Source: Planctomycetota bacterium (GTDB taxonomy: Bacteria > Planctomycetota > UBA8742 > UBA2392). Taken from it: 64,000 bases of DNA. Every line of letters begins with the position of its first letter. Within the stretch, counting starts at the first letter, position 1. Below, in pieces: positions 16,954 to 25,787 of this stretch. The translations under genes and the position numbers were made by a program. The stretch is from contig JADKGX010000001.1 of the NCBI GenBank assembly GCA_016722065.1, forward strand, positions 2,647,531 to 2,711,530, written 5' to 3'. The notes under the pieces were generated by a model. That model was not told the origin of the DNA, searched no databases, and saw only the letters and a list, made by a program, of their open reading frames with translations.

Positions 16954-17954
16954 CCTGCACCTGTCATCAGGCGCTGGGCTTGTGCCTGGCCGATGCCGGG
17001 CAGCACATAGTTCAGCAGATGAAACACCGCCGGTGCCACCAGCAACATGCTGTTGAAGCGGTCTAAAATGCCGCCGTGGCCAGGGATCGTGGCCGACATG
17101 TCCTTGATGCCAAGATCGCGCTTGATGGAGGATAACGTAAGGTCGCCCAACTGCCCCAGTGCGCTGACCATTACGCCCAGCAGCACCAGCAGGGGCCACG
17201 ATTCCATGGCCGAGCCCGCAAACACCACGCGGCCGAAGCCGACGACAACGCCGGTTGTCAGCACGAGCGCGCCCAAAGAACCCTCAATGGTTTTTCCGGG
17301 GCTGGTGTGCGGCGCCAGTTTGTGGCGGCCAAGAGTCTTGCCAACACAGAACGCAAAAATGTCGTTCAACTCGACGGCAAAGAACAGCAGCAGCAGCACC
17401 GGCCGATAGCCGGGCTCGTTGCTGAAGAACGCCAGGTGCGCAAGTCCCGCACCGAAAAGCGCATAGCCCAAAATGGCCAGCGCCGTGCGTTGCAGATACC
17501 CCTTGGGGCTGTCCTGCACAATCGTGCCCACGGCCAGCACACCTACCGTGAGTGGAAACAGCGCCACAAACAGCCCATACCAGTTGTCCAGTGCCGCAAA
17601 ATTCAGCGCCAGCACCGAAAGCACAACCAGCAGGCTCAGCAGCTTTTCGCGAAACAGGCCCGTGGCACGGGCGAACTCCGCGTAACACAGCAGGCTCAAA
17701 ACCGCCACGGCAACGACTGTCCAGCCCGGCCCGGCCAGAATCGGCACCACAATGCAAGGCGAGATAAACACCCAGGACCGCCAGCGTTGCCAAAGCTCAA
17801 CTCGCAGCTTGTCGTCGGCGGCGCGCCCGCGACACACCAGCACAATCGCAGGCAGCGAAAGCGCCAGCACGCCGCCCACCAGCGCCACCAGAAGCAGGCT
17901 GATGTTGCTGTCAAAGGCATGTTCCAGGTCCAGAAATCGATCCAGAACGCTCAT
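16950..17954 (-). CDS. Phosphatidate cytidylyltransferase-like (CdsA family)
   Basis: Integral membrane enzyme making CDP-diacylglycerol or a related CDP-lipid. The 334-residue sequence has 8-9 membrane helices and ends in the CdsA signature SSIKRDLGIKDMSATIPGHGG followed by ILDRFNSM, with the K-R, K-D and HGG-x2-D-R positions intact. The segment GRHKLAPHTSPGKTIEGSLG is the other conserved block. The start is ATG 17954, overlapping the upstream gene's stop. Together with the neighbouring CDP-alcohol transferase and acyltransferase it forms a self-contained lipid-head-group operon resembling E. coli ynbABC in content. Confidence 0.9.
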   Translation of the reverse strand: MSVLDRFLDLEHAFDSNISLLLVALVGGVLALSLPAIVLVCRGRAADDKLRVELWQRWRSWVFISPCIVVPILAGPGWTVVAVAVLSLLCYAEFARATGLFREKLLSLLVVLSVLALNFAALDNWYGLFVALFPLTVGVLAVGTIVQDSPKGYLQRTALAILGYALFGAGLAHLAFFSNEPGYRPVLLLLFFAVELNDIFAFCVGKTLGRHKLAPHTSPGKTIEGSLGALVLTTGVVVGFGRVVFAGSAMESWPLLVLLGVMVSALGQLGDLTLSSIKRDLGIKDMSATIPGHGGILDRFNSMLLVAPAVFHLLNYVLPGIGQAQAQRLMTGAG

Positions 17955-18628
17955 GGCTTCTCCGCCCTCAAGGCCCGCGCGGCCCGGCCCAGCCGCCGCA
18001 CACTGGCCAGCGCGGCCCCTACGCAAATCAATGCCAGCGCCAGCGCCGGCACACCCAGCGGCTGCCAGGCCGCAACCACGGGCTGCCATGCAACTGGTGC
18101 CAGACCGCAATACAGCGCCGTAACCGTAACGGTAAACATGCGCTGGGGCTTGGACATTGGCCCGCAGAATTGCTGGGGCCCGCCTGCGGCCTTGCCCATG
18201 GCGCGAATGTAAGCCGTGAACATGGCCAGCAGCGCGGCCGCAAAACCCAGCGTGGGGTTGCCGCCCAGGGCAAAGCCCAGCCCGACCAGGGTGGCGGTAT
18301 CTGAGACGCGGTCCGGGATTTCGTTGTAAAGCTCGCCTACCGGCGAGGCGCTGTGTTGTTCCATTGCGACCATGCCGTCAAGCATGTTGCACAGCAGGCG
18401 CAACTGGGTCAGCACTGCCCCGGCCACAAACAGCAAGCGCCACCAGGGTTCCGGCACCAGAGTCGTGCAACCCAGCGCGATGCCTGATCCCACACCGAAC
18501 ACCATGCTGAGTGCAGAGATAAAGTTGGGCGTGATACCGCGCTTCGCAAGCAGGCGCGCGGCGTATTGCCAGATCGCCAGCTTGCGGCTGGCCAGCGGCC
18601 TGCGATCTATCGATTCGCCTTGCGTCAT
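17951..18628 (-). CDS. CDP-alcohol phosphatidyltransferase family membrane protein, motif altered
   Basis: The 225-residue, six-helix membrane protein carries a variant of the family signature D-G-x2-A-R-x8-G-x3-D-x3-D. Here it reads D84 G85 - A88 M89 - G98 - N102 - D106, so the Arg is Met and the third Asp is Asn. The same spacing is kept, and related YnjF-like proteins also deviate here, so it may be active on an unusual head group. It is first in the operon with CdsA-like and PlsC-like genes. The likely role is to swap CMP of a CDP-lipid for an alcohol. Confidence 0.85.
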   Translation of the reverse strand: MTQGESIDRRPLASRKLAIWQYAARLLAKRGITPNFISALSMVFGVGSGIALGCTTLVPEPWWRLLFVAGAVLTQLRLLCNMLDGMVAMEQHSASPVGELYNEIPDRVSDTATLVGLGFALGGNPTLGFAAALLAMFTAYIRAMGKAAGGPQQFCGPMSKPQRMFTVTVTALYCGLAPVAWQPVVAAWQPLGVPALALALICVGAALASVRRLGRAARALRAEKP

Positions 18629-18682
18629 GCCTGCCCCGCCTGTTGGACTTCAGCAGCGTACATCACGGCATTATATAAAGCA

Positions 18683-18705
18683 AGAGAAACCCGCAGGCGG
18701 GGTTC
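18683..18705 (-). terminator. Weak hairpin after HAD phosphatase gene
   Basis: Read on the minus strand, a short GC-rich stem with one bulged base around 18686-18703 is followed by a T/C-rich stretch. It overlaps the stop codon of the HAD gene, so the following phospholipid operon may have its own promoter. Low confidence. Confidence 0.35.
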
Positions 18706-19258
18706 AGCCCAGCAGGCCGGCAATCACTTCCGCCGCGTGGCTCAAGCTGTGCACTTGGTGGTCGGCCTGGCCGCTGGCGTATTCGCTGGGCACCTGAAAC
18801 GTAATGATGGCCTTGTTGGCGTCTTTGGCGGCCTCGTGGTCAATGTCGGCATCGCCCACCATGAAGCACTGGCGCAACTCCAGGACAAAGTCGATCGCGG
18901 CCTGGCGCAGCATTCCGCCGCCGGGTTTGCGCCAGTCGCTGTCGCTGCGATAGCGCGGGTCGTTGCCTTCTGTGGGGTGAAAGGGCGCGTAATAGAACGC
19001 GTCAAAGCGGCCGCCACTTTCGCGGGCGACCTGCAGGGCGACCTCGGCATTGACGCGACGCACCTGTTCTTCAGTGATCAGCCCGCGGGCCACGGCGCTT
19101 TGGTTGGTGACCACAATTGTCAGCAGGCCCATTTCATTGATGCGGCGAATGGCCTGGGCCGCGCCGGGCAGCAGCTCAATCATTTTCGGGTCGCCGCAAT
19201 AGCCGACCTGCTTGTTGATCGTGCCATCGCGGTCCAGAAACACGGCGCGTCTTGCCAT
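18704..19258 (-). CDS. HAD-IIIA phosphatase, GmhB-like
   Basis: The N-terminal FLDRDGTIN gives the nucleophile and acid/base Asp pair, followed by VVTNQSAVARG (motif II), RKPGGGM (motif III Lys) and VGDADIDHEAA (motif IV). This is the pattern of heptose-1,7-bisphosphate 7-phosphatases and histidinol phosphatases. The four-Cys zinc site that typical GmhB enzymes have after YYAPFHP is missing; this stretch has no Cys. The substrate is therefore uncertain, though a nucleotide-sugar precursor is plausible given lpxB in this genome. 184 residues, normal length. Confidence 0.88.
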   Translation of the reverse strand: MARRAVFLDRDGTINKQVGYCGDPKMIELLPGAAQAIRRINEMGLLTIVVTNQSAVARGLITEEQVRRVNAEVALQVARESGGRFDAFYYAPFHPTEGNDPRYRSDSDWRKPGGGMLRQAAIDFVLELRQCFMVGDADIDHEAAKDANKAIITFQVPSEYASGQADHQVHSLSHAAEVIAGLLG

Positions 19259-19348
19259 GGCGGCATCTTGGGGCGGCCCGGCTTGGCGTCAAGGCTTTGG
19301 CGGTTTGGGCCCAGGCGCCAGGCCGGGCGTTGTTTTCCGCGGGCTTCT

Positions 19349-20812
19349 TCAGTGTTCGCGGCGCACGCGGCTGTCGGCTATGCCCAACTCTTCACGATAC
19401 TTGGTCACGACGCGGCGGCTGGCCTGGATGCCCAGATCGTCAAGTTTCTTGGCAATCGCCATGTCACTGAGCGGCTTTTTGCGGGTTTCGCCGTCGATGA
19501 TCTCTTTCACCTTGAGCTTCACGGCCTCGCGGCTGACGTCGCTGTCGCCCGAAGGCAGGCCGCCGGTGAACAGTTCGTTCATGGCAAACACGCCCTCGGG
19601 CGTCTGCAGGAACTTGCCATACACGGCGCGCCAGACGGTGCTGTGGTGAATGCCCAGTTCGTCGGCAATGTCCTGCATTTTCATGGGTCGCAGGCCGGCC
19701 ATGCCCTCGCGCATGAAGTCCTCCTGCCGGCGCAGAATCGCGCGGGCCACGCGCTCGAGTGTGCTTTGGCGCTGGTCGATGGCTTCAATCAACTGGCGGG
19801 CCTGGTTCAGTTTGGCCTTCAGAAAGGCCGTGGTTTCTTTGTCCTGCTTCTTTTCCTGCAGCAGCTTCAGGTAGATCGGGCTGATCGCCAGGCGCGGCAC
19901 CATTTCGCGGGTCAGGCGCACCTGCAACTGGCCGTTTTCGTCTTCTTCAATGATCACGTCCGGAACCACCACCTGGGTGGCGACCTCCGAATACAGCGCG
20001 CCGGGGTGCGGGTTCAGGGTGCCCAGCAGGTCCACCAGCAGCTTGATCTCTTCTACATCTGTGCCCATTTCACGGGCGATTTTGGGCAGGCGGTTCTTGA
20101 GAACGTCTTCCCAGTGGCGGGTCAGAATGTCGCGCAGGCGACCATAATCCGGGTCGGCCTTATCGACCTGCAGCAGCAGGCATTCTGCAAGGTCGCGCGC
20201 GCCCACGCCGCGTGGCTCGCACTGCTGGATCTCTGCCAGGCCCCATTCAATCTCCGCAGTCGAATACCGCCCGCCCAGCGACTTGGCGATATCCGCCAGC
20301 GGGTATTCCAGATAGCCGCGGTGGTCCAGGGAATGGGCCAGGTGTTCCAGCAGCGGCCAGTCCAGCTCGTCGTAGCCCTTGAGGCGCAACTGTTCCAGCA
20401 GGTGATCGGCCAGTTTGCGGCCTGGCGCCGGCAGGGCATTGAAGGCCTCGGTCTTTGGGTCTTCGTCGCCGGAATCTGCGGGCTGGCCGGAACGCGACAC
20501 AAACTCGTTGATGTCGGTGTGGCGTTCCAGGTACTCATAGACGTCGTCGTAGGATTCGCCGGCTTCGGTTTTGGGCGCCTCGGCCTCGAGTTCCGAAAGG
20601 GGCGCGGCCTCGGGAACTGGCTCTGTTTCTGGTTCGGGTTCTGCGGTGTCCAGTGTCGGGTTCTGCAACAGCTCGTCTTCGACCAGGGTTTGCAGGTCGG
20701 CCGTGGCAAGCTGCAGAATCTTCAGCGATTGAATGGTTTGCAGGCTCAGAACCTGGCGTTGTTCCAGGCGCTGGCTTACGCGCATATCCAGGCTCATGCC
20801 CGGGCCACTCAT
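19349..20812 (-). CDS. rpoN: RNA polymerase sigma-54 factor
   Basis: The alternative sigma factor for -24/-12 promoters, needing AAA+ activators. Region I is Gln/Leu-rich (MRVSQRLEQRQVLSLQTIQ), region II is acidic (about 60-110), the core-binding and HTH regions follow (HHSTVWRAVYGKFLQTPEGVFA), and the C-terminus has the RpoN box as ASRRVVTKYREELGI. 487 residues is normal. ATG 20812 overlaps recR's TGA, so it is translated with recR. No bEBP activator gene is seen in the window. Confidence 0.97.
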   Translation of the reverse strand: MSGPGMSLDMRVSQRLEQRQVLSLQTIQSLKILQLATADLQTLVEDELLQNPTLDTAEPEPETEPVPEAAPLSELEAEAPKTEAGESYDDVYEYLERHTDINEFVSRSGQPADSGDEDPKTEAFNALPAPGRKLADHLLEQLRLKGYDELDWPLLEHLAHSLDHRGYLEYPLADIAKSLGGRYSTAEIEWGLAEIQQCEPRGVGARDLAECLLLQVDKADPDYGRLRDILTRHWEDVLKNRLPKIAREMGTDVEEIKLLVDLLGTLNPHPGALYSEVATQVVVPDVIIEEDENGQLQVRLTREMVPRLAISPIYLKLLQEKKQDKETTAFLKAKLNQARQLIEAIDQRQSTLERVARAILRRQEDFMREGMAGLRPMKMQDIADELGIHHSTVWRAVYGKFLQTPEGVFAMNELFTGGLPSGDSDVSREAVKLKVKEIIDGETRKKPLSDMAIAKKLDDLGIQASRRVVTKYREELGIADSRVRREH

Positions 20813-21435
20813 CGGCGGCCCCCGTCAAAGTTCTGGCGGCCGGTCAGGGCGTCGGTCAAGATCGCGCTGCTGACGTTTTCGATTTCTGCCCCGGCGGGCA
20901 CGCCACGGGCAATGCGGGTAATGCGCACGGCCTTCTTGGCTGCCAGGTCGGCCAACTGGTCGCGCAGGTAAACAGCCGTGCCTTCGCCCTCAAGGTCCGG
21001 GTTGGTGGCCAGCACGACTTCTTTGATTCCGCCGGCCTCAATGCGCCGGGTCAGTGCTGCAATGGTCAAGTCCTCCGGCCCGATGCCTTCCAGCGGCGCA
21101 AGGTGGCCCAACAGGCAGTGGTAGACACCTTTGAAGCTGCCGGCTTTTTCAAAGGCCATCAGGTCCTTGGGTTGCTCGACGACACAGATCACGGTTTTGT
21201 CACGCTGCGCGTCGCGGCAGATCGGGCAAGGGTCAACTTCGGTGAAGTTGAAGCAGGTTTTGCAGTGGGTCAGGTTCTTCTTGACGTCGACAATGGCGCG
21301 CGCGAGGTCCACGGCCTCTTGTTCAGAGAGCTTGATTAAGTGAAAGGCCAGACGTTCGGCTGTGCGGTTGCCGATCCCGGGCAGGGATTTGAGGTTTTCC
21401 ACAAGTCTAGCAAGAGGTTCAGGATAGGAAGTCAA
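20809..21435 (-). CDS. recR: Recombination protein RecR
   Basis: RecR works with RecF/RecO in loading RecA at gaps. I place the start at TTG 21435, preceded by AGGAA six bases upstream, because the homologous part (YPEPLARLVENLKSLPGIG) begins three codons later; upstream codons in frame (to 21495) lack homology-like sequence and a ribosome-binding site. The HhH motif is SLPGIGNRTAERL, the C4 zinc finger uses Cys58, 61, 70 and 73, and a Toprim domain follows (VCVVEQPKDLMAFE; ATNPDLEGEGTA). 208 residues is usual. It overlaps rpoN. Confidence 0.95.
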   Translation of the reverse strand: MTSYPEPLARLVENLKSLPGIGNRTAERLAFHLIKLSEQEAVDLARAIVDVKKNLTHCKTCFNFTEVDPCPICRDAQRDKTVICVVEQPKDLMAFEKAGSFKGVYHCLLGHLAPLEGIGPEDLTIAALTRRIEAGGIKEVVLATNPDLEGEGTAVYLRDQLADLAAKKAVRITRIARGVPAGAEIENVSSAILTDALTGRQNFDGGRR

Positions 21436-21635
21436 GCGGAATTCCTGCGATTTCGGTACGCTATTTGCTGGTAATCTTATGTAAGCGTATCCCACAGGGC
21501 GGCCAAGTCAAGTCCGGCCGATCCACCAATTCTGCCAGCCACGCCCTAACTCCAATCGTTTCAAGCCATTAACCCGTGCGTGAGTTTCACGCCGGTTCGC
21601 GTTACAACAGTTGTTTCCTTGTCCGGAGTCACCCG

Positions 21636-24005
21636 ATGCGTTACGCCACCGTATGCATGTGTTTCCTTTTTGTACTGCTGGCCGCCTGCACCTTTGACGA
21701 CGGCAAGGAGTCAGACAAGGAAACTGTCACCGCCGTGGCCGGGCAGGACATTGTCATCGACATCGGCCTGGCCCGGGTCTTCATTGCCGGGTCGAACGTC
21801 GGGGCAGCTGCGGGGCAGATTGAACCGGGCGGCAAGGTCTCGCTGAAGGTTGTCAGCGCCAAAATCACTGGCCATGACCTGTATTCGCCTGTCGTGGAAG
21901 TCAAAGTCACCAAGGCCGACGGCAGCGCTGCCACCGGCCTGAACCTGAACCCTGCGGCAACCTTTGAGTTGAGCTTTGATGCCGGCCTGGCAGGCGATGA
22001 CGGGCTGGGCAACCTGCAGTTGTCGCTATTGAAGGTAGACGGCACCACGACCAAGCAGCTGAAGTTCACGACCGTGGCCCCGGCCAAAGACGACGAATGG
22101 GTTTCGCCCTACAGCGGGCGCGCGCGTGCGCTGGTGAGTGCGTTCTCGCGCTTTGCCGTGGGCAATGACTCGTCTTCCGTGACGCCACCGGCTGCGGTGG
22201 CGTTGACGGGCACGGTGAGTTCGGTTTCGGTGTTCACGATCTTTCAGCTCACAAACACCACCGCCACCACAAGCGTGAACGTGGCGATTCCGACTTCCGC
22301 CACCACCACGCCGCCGGCGGTGCTGACCCTGAATGACGCCAGCTTTGATTCGACCAATCCGCTGAACGCCGCCAACCGCGTGGTTACGGTGGCGGTGGGG
22401 GGCATCACCTACACCAGCGATAACGCCGCCGCCAGCGTTGTCGCGCAGCTGAACACTTTCAGTGGCGCCAACAGCGCAGGCAGCCTGGTGGGCACTGTGG
22501 TGCAGCAAACCGGCGGAACAGCCACGCTGGCGATTAACTTCACCTGGACCACCGGCAGCAGTAGCGCCCTTACACTGGGCGGCACCGTGACAGACCTGGC
22601 TGGCATTCGCACCATGCAGCTGACTGATACGTTGCAGGCCGTGCAGGTTACGGTGGTCATGCCCAATACGTTTCCGAATGCATCGCTGGACCCTGTCACC
22701 TTCAGTGATGCCACGTTTGACGTTTCCATGCCGCTGGACCCCACGGGCCGCATTGTCACGGTCTCCGAGGGCGGGGTTTCCTATAGCAGTGATATTCCGG
22801 TCGTTGGCAGCGTGACGATTACGTTTCAGAACTTTGACAGCGTTACCAAGGTGGGCGCGGGCACGATTACGGGCACGGTGGTCAGCACCACGCCCACGAC
22901 CAAGACACTGAACTATTCGTTCACCACCACCGCGGGCACGACTGGCGGCGGCAGCGGAACCTTCACGGCTGGAACTGCCGTCGATGTTTCCACCACCGAC
23001 CAGGCCGACGAAACCGCCGTGGTCTTTGACGGCACGGATTACGTGGCGGTGTGGCTTTCGGATATCGGCACCACCAACCGCACACTCGAGTTTGCCAGCC
23101 TGGACGCAACCACCCTGGCCGCGGGCACGCAAAAAAGCTTTGAACCCAGCGTGAACCTGAGCCCCGCAGCCGGGTTGTCGGCCGCCGCCGGCACCGGCGG
23201 CAGCATGTTGGTTGTGGGTGCCGACGGCACCAACGCCGCCACCAGCTTGATTCATGGCGTGCTGTACAACTATGGCACCAACGTCGGCACCGACATTGCC
23301 ATTGGCACCGGCACCAACCCGCGAGTCAGCTTCAATGCCCAAAGCGGCAACTTTGTTGTGGCCTGGCAGGGCGGGGCCGATGTTCTGGTGCGCTGTTACA
23401 CGGCCGCCGGCGCGGCGGTGGCGGCTGCGGTTACGGGTCTTGCAGCGGCGACATTCAAGGGTCTGGCTGCGGCTGGCGGGGCCAGCAACGAAGCGCTGGT
23501 CACAGCCGATGATGGCAGCGGAATCGTCGGCAGGCACATCAACCCCACCACCGGGGCCACCGCCGGCGCGAACTTTGATTTCAGCACCAGCCTTTCGGGC
23601 GGCATCTGCGCCTGGGACGGCACGGCAGGGCAGTACCTGGTAATCACGGAAGTGCAGATTCTGGGATTCTTCAACTCCCAGGTGGTCAAGGCGATTGCGC
23701 CGGCAGCCACCACACCGATTGCCGGCACGTTGACCTTGGCAGCCCTGACGGGCTTGACTGGTGCCGTGGGCGGCACGCAGGGCGTGATCTTCACCGACGC
23801 CAACACAAACCTGTATGCCGTAAAGGGTGGGGCGACCACGCCGGCACTGGCGGGCAACCCGATCATTGGCGGGCAGACTGGCATTGACAGCGACGGCACA
23901 ACAGACGGCCCCGCACTGGGCGCAGCCACAGCCGGCAAGTACGTGGCCCTGGCAGCCCGTGGCGCCGGTGGCGTGCAGGCCGTGCCGCTGACCGTGGCCC
24001 CGTAG
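21636..24005 (+). CDS. Large secreted lipoprotein with duplicated beta domain
   Basis: ATG 21636 has GGAG eight bases upstream and opens a lipoprotein signal (LLAAC). The product is 789 residues and almost all beta-strand-like with Thr, Val and Gly. Two copies of a ~120-residue unit lie in tandem. Copy one contains LNDASFDSTNPLNAANRVVT and GGITYTSDN; copy two contains FSDATFDVSMPLDPTGRIVT and GGVSYSSD. The C-terminal half holds repeats such as VVFDGTDYVAVWL and VAWQGGADVLVRC, suggesting a beta-propeller. No enzyme motif is seen, so a surface or adhesion role is a guess. Confidence 0.85.
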   Translation: MRYATVCMCFLFVLLAACTFDDGKESDKETVTAVAGQDIVIDIGLARVFIAGSNVGAAAGQIEPGGKVSLKVVSAKITGHDLYSPVVEVKVTKADGSAATGLNLNPAATFELSFDAGLAGDDGLGNLQLSLLKVDGTTTKQLKFTTVAPAKDDEWVSPYSGRARALVSAFSRFAVGNDSSSVTPPAAVALTGTVSSVSVFTIFQLTNTTATTSVNVAIPTSATTTPPAVLTLNDASFDSTNPLNAANRVVTVAVGGITYTSDNAAASVVAQLNTFSGANSAGSLVGTVVQQTGGTATLAINFTWTTGSSSALTLGGTVTDLAGIRTMQLTDTLQAVQVTVVMPNTFPNASLDPVTFSDATFDVSMPLDPTGRIVTVSEGGVSYSSDIPVVGSVTITFQNFDSVTKVGAGTITGTVVSTTPTTKTLNYSFTTTAGTTGGGSGTFTAGTAVDVSTTDQADETAVVFDGTDYVAVWLSDIGTTNRTLEFASLDATTLAAGTQKSFEPSVNLSPAAGLSAAAGTGGSMLVVGADGTNAATSLIHGVLYNYGTNVGTDIAIGTGTNPRVSFNAQSGNFVVAWQGGADVLVRCYTAAGAAVAAAVTGLAAATFKGLAAAGGASNEALVTADDGSGIVGRHINPTTGATAGANFDFSTSLSGGICAWDGTAGQYLVITEVQILGFFNSQVVKAIAPAATTPIAGTLTLAALTGLTGAVGGTQGVIFTDANTNLYAVKGGATTPALAGNPIIGGQTGIDSDGTTDGPALGAATAGKYVALAARGAGGVQAVPLTVAP

Positions 24006-24055
24006 GTTCTGCGGCTGAATGCGACCGCTTTGCCATTTGGATCGCGCCCAAACGA

Positions 24056-24081
24056 AAACGGTCCCCGTGCGGGGACCGTTT
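24056..24081. terminator. Bidirectional terminator
   Basis: A perfect 11-bp stem (24056-24066 with 24071-24081) and GTGC loop, with A/T ends, sits between two convergent genes. Confidence 0.8.
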
Positions 24082-24097
24082 GCAATGCAGGCACAAA

Positions 24098-24823
24098 CTA
24101 GGCGCGCTGGAACAGCCGACGGCGCACAACAATCGCGGCCATCGCGCTGCCAGCCAGCAGACCAAGGCCTTGCGGGCCGCCGTTGTCGCCACTGGCGCAG
24201 CCGCTGCCGTTGCCGGTGTCGCCACCAACTTTGGGAACAGTCAAACCGGCATCCACCGTCACGGCCGTGCTGGTGGCTGTGTCGGTGAACTGAAAGGTGA
24301 TGATGTAATCGCGCGGGCTGGTATCCAGCGACGCCGCCCATTTGATCACCAGCACCCACGCAGCAGCCGAGGTGCCGTTCTGAATCGTGAAGGAAACGCC
24401 GTCGTAGGGAATCAGGTTGATTGACAGCGCGCCCGGGTTGGCAAACTCGGGGGCTGCGGCAACGTCGCGCTTGGGGCGAATCTGCGCCACTTGAATCGAC
24501 GTGCCGTCCACCACGATATCCGCACCCGAGTTGTTGGTCACAACGGCGAGGTCGTGGGTGGTCGTGCTGGCCAGCGCGTAAAATTCAGGGCTGATGCTGT
24601 CCAGTTCGTTACTCAAGCCCTTGCCGCTGCCGTATGCAGGCAGAAACTGTGGCTGGCCGTTGGGCTGCAACGGGTTGTAATCCGGGTTAGGCACCGTTTG
24701 CAGGGAAATGAACGGGCCCACATCTGCGGCGCTGGGCTCATGAATCACGGTGTTGATGGCCAACTGGGCACTCAATGTGCCGCTGAAAATCGCCATCGAT
24801 GCCGCCAACAGAATCTTGCGCAT
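24098..24823 (-). CDS. Secreted beta-rich protein with MYXO-CTERM-like sorting tail
   Basis: A Sec signal peptide (MRKILLAASMAIFSGTLSA) precedes about 180 residues with beta-sheet character (SFTIQNGTSAAAWVLVIKW; YIITFQFTDTATSTAVTV). The C-terminus is tripartite: a Gly/Ser stretch with one Cys (GNGSGCASGDNGG), a hydrophobic helix (GLGLLAGSAMAAIVV) and an Arg cluster (RRRLFQR). That arrangement matches MYXO-CTERM-type sorting signals, recognised by CAAX-like or rhomboid-like processing enzymes, although the match is by eye. The protein is probably surface-displayed. A dedicated sortase gene is not in the window. Confidence 0.8.
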   Translation of the reverse strand: MRKILLAASMAIFSGTLSAQLAINTVIHEPSAADVGPFISLQTVPNPDYNPLQPNGQPQFLPAYGSGKGLSNELDSISPEFYALASTTTHDLAVVTNNSGADIVVDGTSIQVAQIRPKRDVAAAPEFANPGALSINLIPYDGVSFTIQNGTSAAAWVLVIKWAASLDTSPRDYIITFQFTDTATSTAVTVDAGLTVPKVGGDTGNGSGCASGDNGGPQGLGLLAGSAMAAIVVRRRLFQRA

Positions 24824-25002
24824 GCCTTCTCCAGGGCCGTGCCAGGCCGGATTCGCCTACATGTTCGCGGGGGTATGGGGAAGGGCCACACCGCGTACGT
24901 GAGCAGGGGTACTGAACAATTGACCAGACCCAAGTTCCTACGCGAGCCGCCAGTATATGCCAAGCCAAATCCGGCGCAAGCCTTTGGGGCAGTTCTTGTG
25001 CT

Positions 25003-25515
25003 TCAGGGGTGAATGAAATTCTGGGTCCAGTAGGTGCCAAAGGACCCGCCCTGCTTGACGCCAATGCCGATCTCGGTGTAGGTCGCGTTCAGGATGTTGG
25101 TTTTGTGGCCGGGGCTGTTCATCCAGCCGTTCATTACGGCGTTGGCCTCGGCATAGCCCGCAGCAATGTTCTCGGCTGCGGCGGTGTAGGTAATGCCGGC
25201 AGCAGCCATGCGGTCAAAGGGCGTTTGGCCGTCGGGGTTGTTGTGGGCAAAAAAGTTGCGCGCGGCCATGTCGGCGCTGTGGGCCTGTGCCACGGCCGCC
25301 AGCGGGCCATTCCAGGTCAAAGCCGGGGCGCCCACGTTGGCGCGCTCCTGGTTCACAAGCACCAGCACGTCGGCGGCCAGTTGGGCTTCTGTGGCTGTGG
25401 CACCTGCGGCCGGGGCGTGTGAGCCCCCGGAACCAGAGGATCCCTTGCTGCCCTGTCCGTCGCAACCGGCCAACAGGCACAGGGCCAACAGCCCAAGCAG
25501 GTAGATGCGTTTCAT
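25003..25515 (-). CDS. CAP/SCP-domain lipoprotein (YkwD-like)
   Basis: ATG 25515 follows GGAGG. A lipobox (LLAGC, Cys18) and a Gly/Ser linker lead into a CAP domain: LVNQERANVGAPALTWNGPL, HSADMAARNFFAHNNPDG and WMNSPGHKTNILN, then YWTQNFIHP. The two His residues and Glu/Asp of the CAP cavity are present. 170 residues. Such proteins are secreted and of unknown biochemical role in bacteria. Downstream is the MYXO-CTERM-like gene, 180 bases away, on the same strand. Confidence 0.92.
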   Translation of the reverse strand: MKRIYLLGLLALCLLAGCDGQGSKGSSGSGGSHAPAAGATATEAQLAADVLVLVNQERANVGAPALTWNGPLAAVAQAHSADMAARNFFAHNNPDGQTPFDRMAAAGITYTAAAENIAAGYAEANAVMNGWMNSPGHKTNILNATYTEIGIGVKQGGSFGTYWTQNFIHP

Positions 25516-25668
25516 GCGGCCTCCGGCAAGCCGACCCCCAAAGAGGGCACACCAGGGGCAAAGATTGAATCGCACACAGATGACCAAGCATACCACACAG
25601 GTTGGCCGGGTGCGGGGGCAAGGCCGGTTCACTTTGCGCCTGACGCTTCGTCTTTTACACTTTCCGCC

Positions 25669-25696
25669 GTTGACTGGCGCCCTTGCCTGCTACAAT
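25669..25696 (+). promoter_or_regulatory. Candidate sigma-70 promoter
   Basis: TTGACT at 25670-25675 and TACAAT at 25691-25696 are 15 bases apart (16 if GTTGAC is used), upstream of the radical SAM-lpxB unit. The 92-base leader would be long. Confidence 0.5.
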
Positions 25697-25787
25697 GCCG
25701 CGACGTCCGCAGAATAGTGGACACTAACTGGAAGCGGGGGCAGCGCGGAAAACCGCCGTGCCGCAAGGACTGACCTGCACCGGAAGA

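Noticed and set aside
18566..20971. A long open frame on the plus strand opposite the phosphatase and rpoN genes (about 800 codons).
   Set aside because: It mirrors high-GC codon bias of the opposite strand, has no ribosome-binding site or recognisable domains, and rpoN, the HAD gene and the start of the lipid operon are clearly coded on the minus strand.
22026..24359. A ~780-codon minus-strand frame opposite the large lipoprotein.
   Set aside because: The plus-strand gene has a ribosome-binding site, lipobox and tandem domains; the minus frame is low-complexity in composition.
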